From assembly GCF_002161765.1 (NCBI RefSeq), contig NZ_NFIN01000003.1:142220-206219 (forward strand): a stretch of 64,000 bases of DNA, in the 5' to 3' direction. This document shows, piece after piece, positions 8,206 through 17,535 of this stretch; within the stretch, counting starts at the first letter, position 1, and each line of letters starts with the position of its first letter. Source of the stretch: Bacteroides sp. An322 (GTDB lineage Bacteria > Bacteroidota > Bacteroidia > Bacteroidales > Bacteroidaceae). Both the position numbers and the translations under genes were made by a program. The notes beneath the pieces are model-generated. The model was not told where the DNA came from and made no database searches. It saw nothing but the letters and a program-made list of their open reading frames with translations.

Positions 8206-8394
8206 ATGGCTAAGAAAGCTAAAGGCAATAGAGTACAGGTGATCCTTGAATGCACAGAAATGAAGGAGAGTGGTATGCCGGGAACTTCTCGTTACATTAC
8301 TACTAAGAATAGAAAAAATACACCTGAAAGATTGGAATTGAAGAAATACAATCCGATTTTGAAAAGAGTAACAGTACATAAAGAAATTAAATAA
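8206..8394 (+). CDS. rpmG: 50S ribosomal protein L33
   Basis: A 62-residue protein with the L33 fold: [31 protein letters not shown] and the C-terminal RVTVHKEIK. The Cys pairs of zinc-binding L33 forms are missing; only one cysteine remains, so this is the zinc-independent form. It sits between rpmB and the DUF4295 gene, with spacings of 20 and 9 bases. Confidence 0.97.
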   Translation: MAKKAKGNRVQVILECTEMKESGMPGTSRYITTKNRKNTPERLELKKYNPILKRVTVHKEIK

Positions 8395-8403
8395 TAAGAA
8401 ACC

Positions 8404-8559
8404 ATGGCAAAGAAAACAGTCGCAACCCTTCAGACAGGTAAAGAAGGCCGTTCTTATACTAAGGTTATCAAAATGGTTAAGTCTCCGAAGACCGGTGCTT
8501 ACACTTTTGACGAACAAATGGTTCCTAACGAAAAAGTTCAGGACTTCTTTAAGAAATAA
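8404..8559 (+). CDS. DUF4295 small basic protein
   Basis: This gene encodes 51 residues (MAKKTVATLQTG at the start, KVQDFFKK at the end), with a high lysine content. It starts 9 bases after rpmG. Small DUF4295 proteins occur in Bacteroidetes next to rpmB and rpmG, and this constant position suggests a ribosome-associated role, but the function has not been shown. A strong terminator follows within 30 bases and closes the three-gene operon. Confidence 0.9.
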   Translation: MAKKTVATLQTGKEGRSYTKVIKMVKSPKTGAYTFDEQMVPNEKVQDFFKK

Positions 8560-8584
8560 AGAGCATGTCTCTAGTTGATAAATG

Positions 8585-8623
8585 AAAAAGGTTCCTTTCA
8601 TAAGAAGTGAAAGGAACCTTTTT
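8585..8623 (+). terminator. Terminator of the rpmB-rpmG-DUF4295 operon
   Basis: AAAAAGGTTCCTTTCA pairs with TGAAAGGAACCTTTTT around an 8-base loop: a long perfect stem with an A tract before and a T tract after it. Confidence 0.92.
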
Positions 8624-8677
8624 CGTTAACAGCTAAATTTTGTTTATAGATTATTCTTCAATCTCTGTATTTTACAG

Positions 8678-8685
8678 TATATTTG
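8678..8685 (+). promoter_or_regulatory. -7 box of the ftsY-rimO transcript
   Basis: TATATTTG is a perfect TAnnTTTG match 35 bases before the ftsY ATG. The -33 position carries TTC rather than TTG. Confidence 0.5.
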
Positions 8686-8720
8686 CAGGAGAGAATAATC
8701 GAATCTAAAAAGATAACTGT

Positions 8721-9683
8721 ATGGGAATTTTTAGTTTTTTTTCTAAGGAAAAGAAAGAGACCTTGGATAAAGGATTATCGAAAACCAAGGAAAGCGTGTT
8801 CGGTAAGATTGCACGGGCTATTGCCGGCAAGTCCAAGGTGGATGACGAGGTGCTCGATAATTTGGAAGAAGTGCTGATTACTTCGGATGTAGGTGTAGAT
8901 ACTACGTTGAAAATCATTAAACGCATTGAAAAGAGAGTAGCTCAGGATAAATATGTCAATACAGACGAACTGAATGGCATTTTGCGGGAAGAAATAGCTG
9001 CATTGCTGACTGAAAATAATACAGTAGATGCAGAAGACTTCAACATACCCGAAGGAAAAACGCCATACGTCATTATGGTAGTGGGCGTAAATGGAGTAGG
9101 AAAGACTACAACTATCGGTAAATTGGCATATCAGTTCAAGAAAGCCGGTAAATCGGTTTATCTGGGTGCTGCCGATACGTTCCGTGCGGCAGCTGTAGAG
9201 CAATTGGTGATTTGGGGCGAACGGGTAGGAGTTCCGGTTATTAAGCAAAAGATGGGTTCCGATCCGGCTTCAGTGGCATTTGATACATTAAGTTCTGCTG
9301 TTGCCAATCATGCCGATGTAGTTATTATTGATACGGCAGGCCGTTTGCATAATAAAATCGGTTTGATGAACGAGCTTACGAAAATTAAGAATGTGATGCA
9401 GAAAGTGGTTCCGGATGCGCCTCACGAAGTTTTGTTAGTGCTTGACGGTTCTACTGGGCAAAATGCGTTCGAACAGGCTAAACAATTTACCTTAGCTACC
9501 GAAGTTAATGCTATGGCTATCACAAAACTGGACGGGACTGCCAAAGGAGGTGTAGTGATAGGCATTTCAGACCAATTTAAGATACCTGTAAAATATATCG
9601 GTTTAGGCGAAGGCATGGAAGACTTACAGATTTTCCGTCGTCGCGAATTTGTAGATTCATTGTTTGGAACGACGAATAAATGA
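8721..9683 (+). CDS. ftsY: Signal recognition particle receptor FtsY
   Basis: The SRP receptor GTPase docks SRP-ribosome complexes at the inner membrane. At 320 residues it lacks the long acidic A domain of E. coli FtsY, as is usual outside Proteobacteria. The N-terminal amphipathic start (MGIFSFFSKE) is the probable membrane contact. The G-domain motifs are complete: P-loop GVNGVGKT (122-129), DTFRAAA (152 onwards), DTAGR (204-208) and TKLD (268-271). The stop codon overlaps the rimO start (ATGA at 9680), so the two genes are translationally coupled. Confidence 0.97.
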   Translation: MGIFSFFSKEKKETLDKGLSKTKESVFGKIARAIAGKSKVDDEVLDNLEEVLITSDVGVDTTLKIIKRIEKRVAQDKYVNTDELNGILREEIAALLTENNTVDAEDFNIPEGKTPYVIMVVGVNGVGKTTTIGKLAYQFKKAGKSVYLGAADTFRAAAVEQLVIWGERVGVPVIKQKMGSDPASVAFDTLSSAVANHADVVIIDTAGRLHNKIGLMNELTKIKNVMQKVVPDAPHEVLLVLDGSTGQNAFEQAKQFTLATEVNAMAITKLDGTAKGGVVIGISDQFKIPVKYIGLGEGMEDLQIFRRREFVDSLFGTTNK

Positions 9684-10981
9684 GAAAAAATACGATAGAT
9701 ATTATCACCTTAGGCTGTTCGAAGAATTTGGTTGATTCGGAAAAGCTGATGAAACAGCTTGAGGCGAACGGCTATAAAGTGACGCATGATAGTGAGAATC
9801 CTCAAGGCGAAATCGCTGTAATTAATACGTGTGGGTTTATCGGCGATGCGAAAGAGGAATCAATCAATATGATTTTGGAGTTTTGTCAGGCGAAAGAAGA
9901 AGGACGGTTAAAAAAGCTCTATGTGATGGGCTGTCTTTCGGAACGTTATCTGAAAGATTTGCAAAGTGAAATACCACAGGTTGATAAATATTATGGAAAA
10001 TTCAACTGGAACGAACTGTTGGCAGATTTGGGCAAGCCTTATCATCCGGAACTGGCGATTGAACGTCATTTGACAACTCCTAAACATTATGCATACTTGA
10101 AAATATCGGAAGGCTGTGACCGGAAATGCGCTTATTGTGCCATACCTATTATTACAGGCAAGCATGTGTCGCGCCCGATGGAAGAGATTTTGGATGAAGT
10201 CCGGCTGTTGGTATCGCAGGGAGTGAAAGAATTTCAGGTCATTGCGCAAGAATTGACTTATTATGGCATTGATTTGTATAAGAAGCAAATGCTCCCTGAA
10301 CTTATCGAAAAGATGGCTGCCATTCCGGGTGTGAAATGGATTCGGTTGCATTATGCTTATCCGGCACATTTCCCGAAAGACTTGTTCCGCGTTATGCGTG
10401 AAAACGATAATGTATGCAAGTATATGGACATTGCATTGCAACATATCAGCGATAATATGCTGCAACGCATGAACCGTCATGTGACGAAAGCTGAAACATA
10501 CGAATTGATTGAGCAGTTTAGAAAAGAAGTGCCGGGCATTCATTTGAGAACAACGCTGATGGTGGGTTTCCCCGGTGAAACGGAACAGGATTTTGAGGAA
10601 CTAAAAGAATTTGTCCGTAAAGTCCGTTTCGACCGTATGGGGGCTTTTGCTTATTCGGAAGAAGAAGGCACTTATTCTGCCAAGCATTATAAAGATGATG
10701 TGCCGCAAGCTGTAAAGCAGCAACGATTGGATGAATTGATGGAAATGCAACAGGAAATATCGAATGAACTGAGCCATTCAAAAATCGGTAAAACATTTCA
10801 GGTTATTATTGACCGCAAAGAAGGTGAATATTACGTAGGACGTACCGAATTTGATTCGCCTGAGGTTGACCCTGAGGTTTTGATTAAAGATGAAGGGAAA
10901 TTGCTACATGTCGGCTCATTCTATCGGGTGAAAGTATGTGATGCAGACGATTTTGATCTGTATGCAACCTTATTGTCATAA
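9680..10981 (+). CDS. rimO: Ribosomal protein S12 methylthiotransferase RimO
   Basis: This radical SAM enzyme adds a methylthio group to an aspartate of ribosomal protein S12. The 433 residues show the three methylthiotransferase domains: an N-terminal UPF0004 domain with Cys13, Cys51 and Cys85 for the auxiliary 4Fe-4S cluster, the radical-SAM Cys146-x3-Cys150-x2-Cys153 motif and a C-terminal TRAM domain. The ITLGCSKNLVDSE start favours RimO over MiaB. The start overlaps ftsY by 4 bases. Confidence 0.96.
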   Translation: MRKNTIDIITLGCSKNLVDSEKLMKQLEANGYKVTHDSENPQGEIAVINTCGFIGDAKEESINMILEFCQAKEEGRLKKLYVMGCLSERYLKDLQSEIPQVDKYYGKFNWNELLADLGKPYHPELAIERHLTTPKHYAYLKISEGCDRKCAYCAIPIITGKHVSRPMEEILDEVRLLVSQGVKEFQVIAQELTYYGIDLYKKQMLPELIEKMAAIPGVKWIRLHYAYPAHFPKDLFRVMRENDNVCKYMDIALQHISDNMLQRMNRHVTKAETYELIEQFRKEVPGIHLRTTLMVGFPGETEQDFEELKEFVRKVRFDRMGAFAYSEEEGTYSAKHYKDDVPQAVKQQRLDELMEMQQEISNELSHSKIGKTFQVIIDRKEGEYYVGRTEFDSPEVDPEVLIKDEGKLLHVGSFYRVKVCDADDFDLYATLLS

Positions 10982-10985
10982 ATCT

Positions 10986-11279
10986 ATGAACCATAAAGAA
11001 CTAACAGGAGAAATAGCCCGGCGTTTGGGATATTCGGATAAAGATGCGGCACAGCTCACCGGTTCAATGATTGCCATTATGGGTGAGCAACTGCAGGAGG
11101 GAAAGTCATTGTCTTTTACTGATTTCGGAACATTTAAAGTGGAAAAGAAATTGGAACATATCACGGTTAACCCATTGACTAAACAACGCTTTTTGGTTCC
11201 TCCGCAATTGATTTTGACATTTAAACCTGCTGATGCATTAAAAGGAATGTCTGAAAATACTATTTCTGCTCATGAATGA
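10986..11279 (+). CDS. HU/IHF-family DNA-binding protein
   Basis: This protein of about 97 residues has the HU fold: two N-terminal helices (LTGEIARRLGYSDKDAAQLTGSMIAIMGEQL), then the beta region with SFTDFGTFKVEKK and a C-terminal helix. The ATG at 10986 is preferred over 10938 because the latter would lie inside rimO and add a non-HU stretch. The beta arm is shorter and less basic than in canonical HU, so DNA bending may be altered. It starts 4 bases after the rimO stop, and its TGA overlaps the start of the next HU-type gene; the two are probably coexpressed and could form a heterodimer (inference). Confidence 0.9.
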   Translation: MNHKELTGEIARRLGYSDKDAAQLTGSMIAIMGEQLQEGKSLSFTDFGTFKVEKKLEHITVNPLTKQRFLVPPQLILTFKPADALKGMSENTISAHE

Positions 11280-12213
11280 CCAATTTACTTTACACGAATT
11301 AATCGGACTGCTGTCACAACGTAATCAAATGAAACAGGCAGATGCGGAAGCATTTGTCCAAACCTTTTTTGCCTTAATTAAAGAAACGCTTGTGATAGAT
11401 AAGTATGTAAAGGTTAAGGGATTAGGGACATTTAAGCTGATTGATGCACGTGAAAGGATTGAAGCCAATGCGGATGAATCTGTTGGTATGCAAGCCCATT
11501 TACAGATTTCGTTTACTCCAGATGCTTCGATGCGGGATGCTGTGAATAAGCCGTTTAATCATTTTGAAACGATATTGTTGAATGAGGCAACGCATTATGA
11601 TGACATACCGGAAGAGGTTTCTTCACAGGCGTGTCAAGCAGCAGATGATATGACCGAATCAGTAAAAACGGATGTGCCAGCAAGAGAGGAGATTGCGGCA
11701 GAAGAAAAGCAACCGGCAAATGAAGGAACTATTTTGAAAGATAATCCGCATCGGAGTGGTGCATATCTGCGTTTGCCTTGGTGCTTGATTGCTTCAGTTT
11801 TGTTGGCTGGTATATTGATAGGAGGAGGAATTGCATGGGGCTTGCTTTCCGGGAGGCGATACATACCAGAATCTGTCATTCAGATTTTAACAGAAGAAAA
11901 AGAAGAAGCTGAGCATACGGATACGGCTTCGGTTGTTGTATCGTCTGATACATTCCGATTGCCTGCAAAGGATAAAAATAAAGCTGTTTTGCCGATTGTT
12001 TTGTCAGATGCGGTCCGCTATGATATTCAAGGAACGCTTGCCACACATACGCTTCGGCGTGGAGAGAGTTTGGCACGTTTGGCAGAACGGTATTACGGGA
12101 ATCGGAATTTGTGGACTTATTTGGCGCGTTATAACCGGAACAATATAAAAGACGCTAATGACATTCCTGTAGGAACTTTGATTCACATTCCGAAACTGGT
12201 TCCGAAAGAATAA
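11272..12213 (+). CDS. HU-domain / transmembrane / LysM protein
   Basis: This 313-residue protein joins three parts: an HU-like DNA-binding domain (about residues 1-92, with VKVKGLGTFKL), a single hydrophobic segment (about 170-192, CLIASVLLAGILIGGGIAWG) preceded by an acidic linker, and a C-terminal LysM domain (about 258-308, THTLRRGESLARLAERYYGN). The expected topology is an HU domain in the cytoplasm and a LysM domain in the periplasm, where it can bind peptidoglycan. This would link the nucleoid to the cell wall, which is an inference. It overlaps the preceding HU gene by 8 bases. A second, unrelated protein of the same logic is encoded at 36144. Confidence 0.85.
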   Translation: MNDQFTLHELIGLLSQRNQMKQADAEAFVQTFFALIKETLVIDKYVKVKGLGTFKLIDARERIEANADESVGMQAHLQISFTPDASMRDAVNKPFNHFETILLNEATHYDDIPEEVSSQACQAADDMTESVKTDVPAREEIAAEEKQPANEGTILKDNPHRSGAYLRLPWCLIASVLLAGILIGGGIAWGLLSGRRYIPESVIQILTEEKEEAEHTDTASVVVSSDTFRLPAKDKNKAVLPIVLSDAVRYDIQGTLATHTLRRGESLARLAERYYGNRNLWTYLARYNRNNIKDANDIPVGTLIHIPKLVPKE

Positions 12214-12323
12214 AGTTTGAACGTGGAAGCGTAATATGTCTTTTGTCTTGTGGCATTTTAAAAAACTTTAGCCCAATAAGATTTAAATGAAACAAGGCAG
12301 CTACTTTTTTTAATAAAAATTAG

Positions 12324-12354
12324 TTGTGCCTGTTAATATAATGCTGTACTTTTG
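12324..12354 (+). promoter_or_regulatory. Promoter of the Bat operon
   Basis: TTG (12324-12326) and a perfect -7 box TACTTTTG (12347-12354) are spaced by 20 bases (27 from TTG to TTTG). The MoxR start is 73 bases further on. It is the best promoter candidate upstream of the 8.4-kb operon. Confidence 0.65.
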
Positions 12355-12427
12355 GAATCGATATGAAAATACGTGGAAAGCGTATGAATAAATAGATATT
12401 TGAAAACATAAAAAATAGAGAAAAACT

Positions 12428-13423
12428 ATGGCTGAAGCTATTGACATTCGTGCATTGAATGAACAAATTGAACGTGAAAGTGCGTTTGTAACAAACCTGA
12501 TGGCGGGGATGGATCAAGTTATTGTAGGACAGAAGCATCTGGTTGAATCATTATTAATCGGTCTGTTGTCAGACGGACATATCTTGTTGGAAGGTGTTCC
12601 AGGGTTGGCAAAGACATTAGCAATCAAGACGCTTGCTTCGTTGATTGACTCCAAATACAGCCGTGTCCAGTTTACTCCAGACTTGTTGCCTGCCGATATT
12701 CTCGGAACCATGATATACAGTCAGAAGGATGAACAATTCGTAACGAATAAAGGACCTATTTTCGCTAATTTCATTTTGGCTGATGAAATCAACCGTGCTC
12801 CGGCAAAAGTGCAAAGTGCTTTGCTGGAAGCAATGCAGGAACGTCAGGTAACGTTGGGTAAAGAAACTTTTAATTTGCCTTCTCCTTTCTTGGTTATGGC
12901 GACACAGAATCCGATAGAACAGGAAGGAACTTATCCGCTTCCCGAAGCGCAGGTAGACCGTTTCATGTTGAAGGTCATTATTGATTATCCGAAACTGGAA
13001 GAGGAAAAGAAGATTATTCGTCAGAATATTTCAGGCGAGAAGAAAGAAATCCGTCCGATTCTTCGTGCTGAAGACATCATTGAGGCACGTAAAGTAGTGC
13101 GTCAGGTTTATTTGGATGAAAAGATTGAACAATATATAGCCGACATTGTTTTCGCTACACGTTATCCGGAAAAATATGACTTGAAAGAATTGAAGGGGCT
13201 GATTGGTTTTGGCGGTTCTCCGCGTGCTTCTATCAATTTGGCATTGGCTGCCCGCAGTTATGCGTTTATCAAGCGTCGCGGGTATGTAATTCCGGAAGAC
13301 GTGCGTGCTATTGCTCATGATGTGTTGCGTCACCGTATCGGACTGACTTACGAGGCAGAAGCTACCAATGTTACTTCTGATGAAATCGTAAGCAAGATTC
13401 TGAACAAAGTGGAAGTGCCCTAA
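12428..13423 (+). CDS. MoxR-family AAA ATPase
   Basis: The 331-residue MoxR-type AAA ATPase is the first gene of the Bat operon. Walker A is GVPGLAKT (56-63), Walker B is LADEINRAP (Asp119, Glu120), the sensor region is MATQNPIEQEGTYPLPEAQVDRFM and the C-terminal lid helices begin near PRASINLAL. MoxR proteins act as chaperone-like ATPases for VWA-domain partners, here probably the DUF58 protein, BatA and BatB. A role in aerotolerance or envelope stress is inferred from the B. fragilis Bat operon. Confidence 0.95.
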   Translation: MAEAIDIRALNEQIERESAFVTNLMAGMDQVIVGQKHLVESLLIGLLSDGHILLEGVPGLAKTLAIKTLASLIDSKYSRVQFTPDLLPADILGTMIYSQKDEQFVTNKGPIFANFILADEINRAPAKVQSALLEAMQERQVTLGKETFNLPSPFLVMATQNPIEQEGTYPLPEAQVDRFMLKVIIDYPKLEEEKKIIRQNISGEKKEIRPILRAEDIIEARKVVRQVYLDEKIEQYIADIVFATRYPEKYDLKELKGLIGFGGSPRASINLALAARSYAFIKRRGYVIPEDVRAIAHDVLRHRIGLTYEAEATNVTSDEIVSKILNKVEVP

Positions 13424-13524
13424 TCAGGCACCGTAATCCGTATTTACGGAAACACAAGAGACACAAACAGGTATATATTTACAATGATCGAAAATTGTAA
13501 ATAGTCAAATAGTAAATGCAATAG

Positions 13525-14394
13525 ATGGAAACAAGTGAACTATTAAAACGGGTACGTCAAATCGAAATCAAGACTCACGGGCTTTCGAGCAATATTTTTG
13601 CCGGACAGTATCATTCTGCTTTTAAAGGAAGAGGTATGGCTTTTTCTGAAGTCCGCGAATATCAATTCGGTGATGATGTACGCGATATAGACTGGAATGT
13701 GACAGCTCGTTTCGATAAGCCATTTGTCAAAGTGTTCGAAGAAGAACGTGAATTGACAGTCATGTTGCTGGTAGATGTTTCAAACAGTTTGGATTTCGGT
13801 ACAGTAAAGCAATTGAAAAAAGACATGGTAACTGAAATAGCGGCTACGCTGGCTTTTTCAGCTATTCAGAATAATGATAAAATAGGTGTGATTTTCTTTT
13901 CGGACCGGATTGAGAAATTTATTCCGCCTAAGAAGGGACGTAAGCATATTTTGTATATTATTCGGGAATTGCTTGATTTCCAGCCAACAAGCACACGTAC
14001 TGATATCCAATGTGTAATTGAATATCTGACTAATGTACTGAAGAAACGGTGTACGGCTTTCATGCTGAGCGATTTTATAGATGACCATGATTTTCAGAAT
14101 GCGTTGACGATAGCTAATCGTAAACATGATGTCGTGGCAGTACAAATATATGACCGTCGTATGGAAGAATTGCCTAATGTCGGTTTGATGAAAGTGCGCG
14201 ATGCCGAAACGGGTCATGAACAATGGATTGATACATCATCGAAGGCGTTGCGCAGAGCGCATCAAGCTTGGTGGAAGGAACGTCAGCAAAAATTGAATGA
14301 TGTATTTACGCATAGCAATGTCGATTCGGTTTCTGTTCGTACAGACCAGGATTATGTAAAAGCATTGCTTAATTTATTTGCTAAACGAAACTGA
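13525..14394 (+). CDS. DUF58 VWA-like protein of the Bat operon
   Basis: A 289-residue cytoplasmic protein with the DUF58 signature FSEVREYQFGDDVRDIDWNVTARFDKPFVK, here split over residues about 40-68, followed by a VWA-like fold with a MIDAS motif, DVSNS. Such proteins are typical partners of MoxR ATPases. It starts 101 bases after the MoxR gene and is followed 9 bases later by the membrane protein gene. No signal peptide is present. Confidence 0.93.
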   Translation: METSELLKRVRQIEIKTHGLSSNIFAGQYHSAFKGRGMAFSEVREYQFGDDVRDIDWNVTARFDKPFVKVFEEERELTVMLLVDVSNSLDFGTVKQLKKDMVTEIAATLAFSAIQNNDKIGVIFFSDRIEKFIPPKKGRKHILYIIRELLDFQPTSTRTDIQCVIEYLTNVLKKRCTAFMLSDFIDDHDFQNALTIANRKHDVVAVQIYDRRMEELPNVGLMKVRDAETGHEQWIDTSSKALRRAHQAWWKERQQKLNDVFTHSNVDSVSVRTDQDYVKALLNLFAKRN

Positions 14395-14403
14395 GTGTAA
14401 TTT

Positions 14404-15477
14404 ATGAAACGTACCTTATTATATATAGTGTTGCTATCGTTATTTGCCATACCAAGGGCAAGGGCGCAAGTGACAGTGGATGCCAGCATTGACTCATTGC
14501 AGCTATTGATAGGCGAGCAGGCGAAAATCAAGTTGCAGGTCAGCATGAATGCTAACCAGAGACTGCAACTACCGATGCTTCGTGATACGCTAGTGGCAGG
14601 CGTTGAAGTGCTGGATATTGCCAAACCTGATACGCAACTGTTGAATGACAACAAACGTTGGCTTATTTCGCAAGAATATACAGTTACTTCATTTGATTCG
14701 GCATTATATTATCTGCCTCCGTTTGAGGTATTGGTAGACAATCAGGCATATCGTTCGAAAGCATTGGCATTGAAAGTTTATTCTATCCCTGTCGATACGT
14801 TACATCCGGATCAATTCTTTGGTCCGAAAGATATACGTGAAGTTCCTATTATATGGGCTGATGTAGCTCCATTAGTTTATGCAGGCATTATTATGCTGAT
14901 ATTGGGAGCTTTGACGGTATTTCTTGTTATCCGCTTCCGTGATAATAAGCCGATAATCAAGATTATCAAGATAGAACCCAAATTGCCTCCGCATCAGGTT
15001 GCAATGAAAAAGATTGAGGAGATAAAAGCCGAGAAGCAAATCCAGCGTGAAGATCCTAAATTGTATTATACGGAATTGACGGAAGCTATCCGTACTTATA
15101 TAAAAGACCGGTTTGGATTTAATGCGATGGAGATGACATCTTCTGAAATCATCAGCCGTTTGCTGGAAGAAAAAGACCCGCAATCAATCAGCGACTTAAA
15201 ACTGTTGTTTGAAACAGCTGACTTGGTGAAATTTGCTAAACACGCTCCGATGATGAATGAAAACGATATGAATCTGGTAAATGCTATTGATTTCATTAAT
15301 CAGACGAAGGTAGAAGAAGACCCGAATGCAAAGAAAGAGCCGACAGAAATCCGTGTGGAAGAAAAACGGTCTAAGCAAGGGCGTATCGCTTTGATGTGCA
15401 GCATTGCGGCTGCAGGTATCGGTGCCGTAGTTTGCTTGTATATAGTGATTCGTCACATAATCGACTTGTTCTTTTAA
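14404..15477 (+). CDS. Bat operon membrane protein (BatD-like N-terminal region)
   Basis: This 357-residue protein has an N-terminal signal peptide (LLYIVLLSLFAIPRARAQ), an immunoglobulin-like extracytoplasmic region, a transmembrane helix near residues 158-178, a cytoplasmic helical domain (YYTELTEAIRTYIKDRFGF) and a second hydrophobic segment near the end (about 325-350). Its layout resembles a short BatD, but it is encoded between the DUF58 gene and batA, where Bat operons of Bacteroides often carry one unnamed membrane gene. It lies 18 bases before batA. Its function in the complex is unknown. Confidence 0.8.
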   Translation: MKRTLLYIVLLSLFAIPRARAQVTVDASIDSLQLLIGEQAKIKLQVSMNANQRLQLPMLRDTLVAGVEVLDIAKPDTQLLNDNKRWLISQEYTVTSFDSALYYLPPFEVLVDNQAYRSKALALKVYSIPVDTLHPDQFFGPKDIREVPIIWADVAPLVYAGIIMLILGALTVFLVIRFRDNKPIIKIIKIEPKLPPHQVAMKKIEEIKAEKQIQREDPKLYYTELTEAIRTYIKDRFGFNAMEMTSSEIISRLLEEKDPQSISDLKLLFETADLVKFAKHAPMMNENDMNLVNAIDFINQTKVEEDPNAKKEPTEIRVEEKRSKQGRIALMCSIAAAGIGAVVCLYIVIRHIIDLFF

Positions 15478-15495
15478 CTTTAACTGTTAGGAATC

Positions 15496-16494
15496 ATGAT
15501 TTTTGCAAATATTGAATATCTGTTTTTATTGCTTTTGCTGATACCTTATATTGTTTGGTATTTCATGCGGCGGAAGAAAACAGAACCTACCATGCAGGTT
15601 TCTACTGCCCGCATGTATATGAGTGCTCCTCGAAGCTGGAAGTTGTATTTGCTTCATGCGCCTTTTTTGTTGCGCATTGTGGCTTTCGTGATGATCGTAT
15701 TGGTTTTGGCGCGTCCGCAAACCACCGATAATTGGCAAAATACGGAAATAGAGGGTATTGATATTATGTTGGCTGTCGATGTTTCTACCAGTATGCTTGC
15801 TGAAGATTTGAAACCGAACCGTTTGGAAGCGGCAAAGCAAGTGGCAGCACAATTTATTAACGGGCGTCCGAATGACAATATCGGATTGACTATTTTTGCG
15901 GGAGAAGCTTTTACGCAATGTCCGTTGACGATTGACCATGGAGTTTTATTGAATTTATTTAATAGTATAAAAGGGGATATTGCTCAACGCGGATTAATAG
16001 AAGACGGTACTGCCATCGGTATGGGGTTAGCCAATGCTATCAGCCGTTTGAAAGACAGTAAGGCGAAGTCGAAGGTTATTATTCTGTTGACCGACGGAAG
16101 TAACAATCGGGGAGATATTTCTCCACTTACAGCAGCTGAAATTGCCAAGCAGTTTGGCATACGTGTTTATACAATTGGTGTAGGAACAAATGGTACAGCT
16201 CCTTATCCGATGCCTACTTATGCAGGAATCCAATATGTGAATGTTCCGGTAGAAATCGATGAGCAGACGTTGATTCAAATTGCCGGTACGACAAATGGAA
16301 ATTATTTCCGTGCGACGAGCAATTCGAAATTGGAAGAGGTCTATAAGGAAATTGATAAATTGGAAAAGACAAAATTAAACGTAAAGGAATTCAGCAAACG
16401 TGAAGAGGCGTATATGCCTTTTGCTTTAGTCGCATTTTTGTGTATTTTGCTGGAACTTGTTTTACGTAATACTGTATTAAAGAAAATACCCTAA
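15496..16494 (+). CDS. batA: Aerotolerance protein BatA (VWA domain)
   Basis: The 332-residue inner-membrane protein has two N-terminal hydrophobic segments (about 8-24 and 54-72), a VWA domain with a complete MIDAS motif DVSTS (Asp95, Ser97, Ser99), an LTDGSNNRGD segment, and a C-terminal helix (about 312-328) that returns to the membrane. Metal-dependent protein binding by the VWA domain is known for the fold. BatA and BatB are encoded next to each other and are related (14 bases apart), suggesting a hetero-complex in the periplasm. Confidence 0.95.
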   Translation: MIFANIEYLFLLLLLIPYIVWYFMRRKKTEPTMQVSTARMYMSAPRSWKLYLLHAPFLLRIVAFVMIVLVLARPQTTDNWQNTEIEGIDIMLAVDVSTSMLAEDLKPNRLEAAKQVAAQFINGRPNDNIGLTIFAGEAFTQCPLTIDHGVLLNLFNSIKGDIAQRGLIEDGTAIGMGLANAISRLKDSKAKSKVIILLTDGSNNRGDISPLTAAEIAKQFGIRVYTIGVGTNGTAPYPMPTYAGIQYVNVPVEIDEQTLIQIAGTTNGNYFRATSNSKLEEVYKEIDKLEKTKLNVKEFSKREEAYMPFALVAFLCILLELVLRNTVLKKIP

Positions 16495-16508
16495 AATCAA
16501 GAAGTGTT

Positions 16509-17534
16509 ATGTTTCGATTTGGAGAACCTATCTATTTATATTTGCTGCTTATATTGCCGATATTGGTAATTTTGTATTTGTATTCCAATTACCGGCGGCG
16601 CAAGAAAATCCGCCAATATGGCGATCCGGAATTATTGGCACATTTGATGCCGGATGTCTCAAAATATCGTCCGGATGTGAAGTTCTGGCTAGTTTCTGCA
16701 GCCTTAACTATGGTTATTTTTATGTTGGCACGTCCTCAGTTCGGTTCTAAAATGGAGACGGTGAAACGTCAAGGTGTCGAAACCGTTGTCGCACTTGATA
16801 TATCAAATTCAATGCTGGCTGAGGATGTGGCTCCCAGCCGGTTGGAAAAATCGAAGAAACTTATTTCACGTCTTGTTGAAACCTTTAATAACGATAAGGT
16901 TGCCATGATTGTGTTTGCGGGTGAAGCTTTCACTCAACTTCCTATAACAAGTGATTATATTTCAGCTAAAATGTTTCTTGAAACAATCACGCCTTCTTTG
17001 ATTTCTACTCAAGGAACGGATATCAGAGGAGCTATTGACTTGGCTATGAAAAGTTTTACTCCGAACGAAGGGGTAGGGCGTGCAATCGTGTTGATTACGG
17101 ATGGTGAAAATCATGAAGGAGGGGCTATTGAAGCGGCTCAGGAAGCTGCTAAAAAAGGTGTCCGTGTCTTTGTATTAGGAGTCGGCTCACCAGACGGTTC
17201 GCCTATCCCTACAGGTAACGGGAACGAATTCCGCCGGGATAAAGACGGCAATGTCATTGTAACAAAGTTGAATGAACAAATGTGTCAGGAAATAGCGAAA
17301 GCAGGAAATGGCATGTATGTACGGGTAGACAACACGAACAATGCAGAACGTGCGTTGAATGCGGAAATCAATAAATTGGCAAAAGCAGATGTAGAAACAC
17401 AGATATTTACGGAATTTAACGAACAGTTTCAAGTATTGGCGTGGATGGCGTTGATTCTGTTAGCCATTGATTTGATGATTTTGGAACGGAGGAATCCGTT
17501 ATTCAAGAATGTGAAACTTTTTAAACAGGACTAA
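16509..17534 (+). CDS. batB: Aerotolerance protein BatB (VWA domain)
   Basis: A 341-residue paralogue of BatA with the same order of segments: two N-terminal membrane helices (about 8-25 and 57-74), the VWA MIDAS motif DISNS (Asp97, Ser99, Ser101), ITDGENHEGG, and one C-terminal membrane helix near residues 312-328. It is the fifth gene of the operon; batC starts one base after its stop. Confidence 0.95.
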   Translation: MFRFGEPIYLYLLLILPILVILYLYSNYRRRKKIRQYGDPELLAHLMPDVSKYRPDVKFWLVSAALTMVIFMLARPQFGSKMETVKRQGVETVVALDISNSMLAEDVAPSRLEKSKKLISRLVETFNNDKVAMIVFAGEAFTQLPITSDYISAKMFLETITPSLISTQGTDIRGAIDLAMKSFTPNEGVGRAIVLITDGENHEGGAIEAAQEAAKKGVRVFVLGVGSPDGSPIPTGNGNEFRRDKDGNVIVTKLNEQMCQEIAKAGNGMYVRVDNTNNAERALNAEINKLAKADVETQIFTEFNEQFQVLAWMALILLAIDLMILERRNPLFKNVKLFKQD

Positions 17535-17535
17535 T

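Noticed and set aside
10938..10985. Upstream start for the HU-family gene
   Set aside because: It would lie within rimO and add a segment unlike HU; the ATG at 10986 is preferred.
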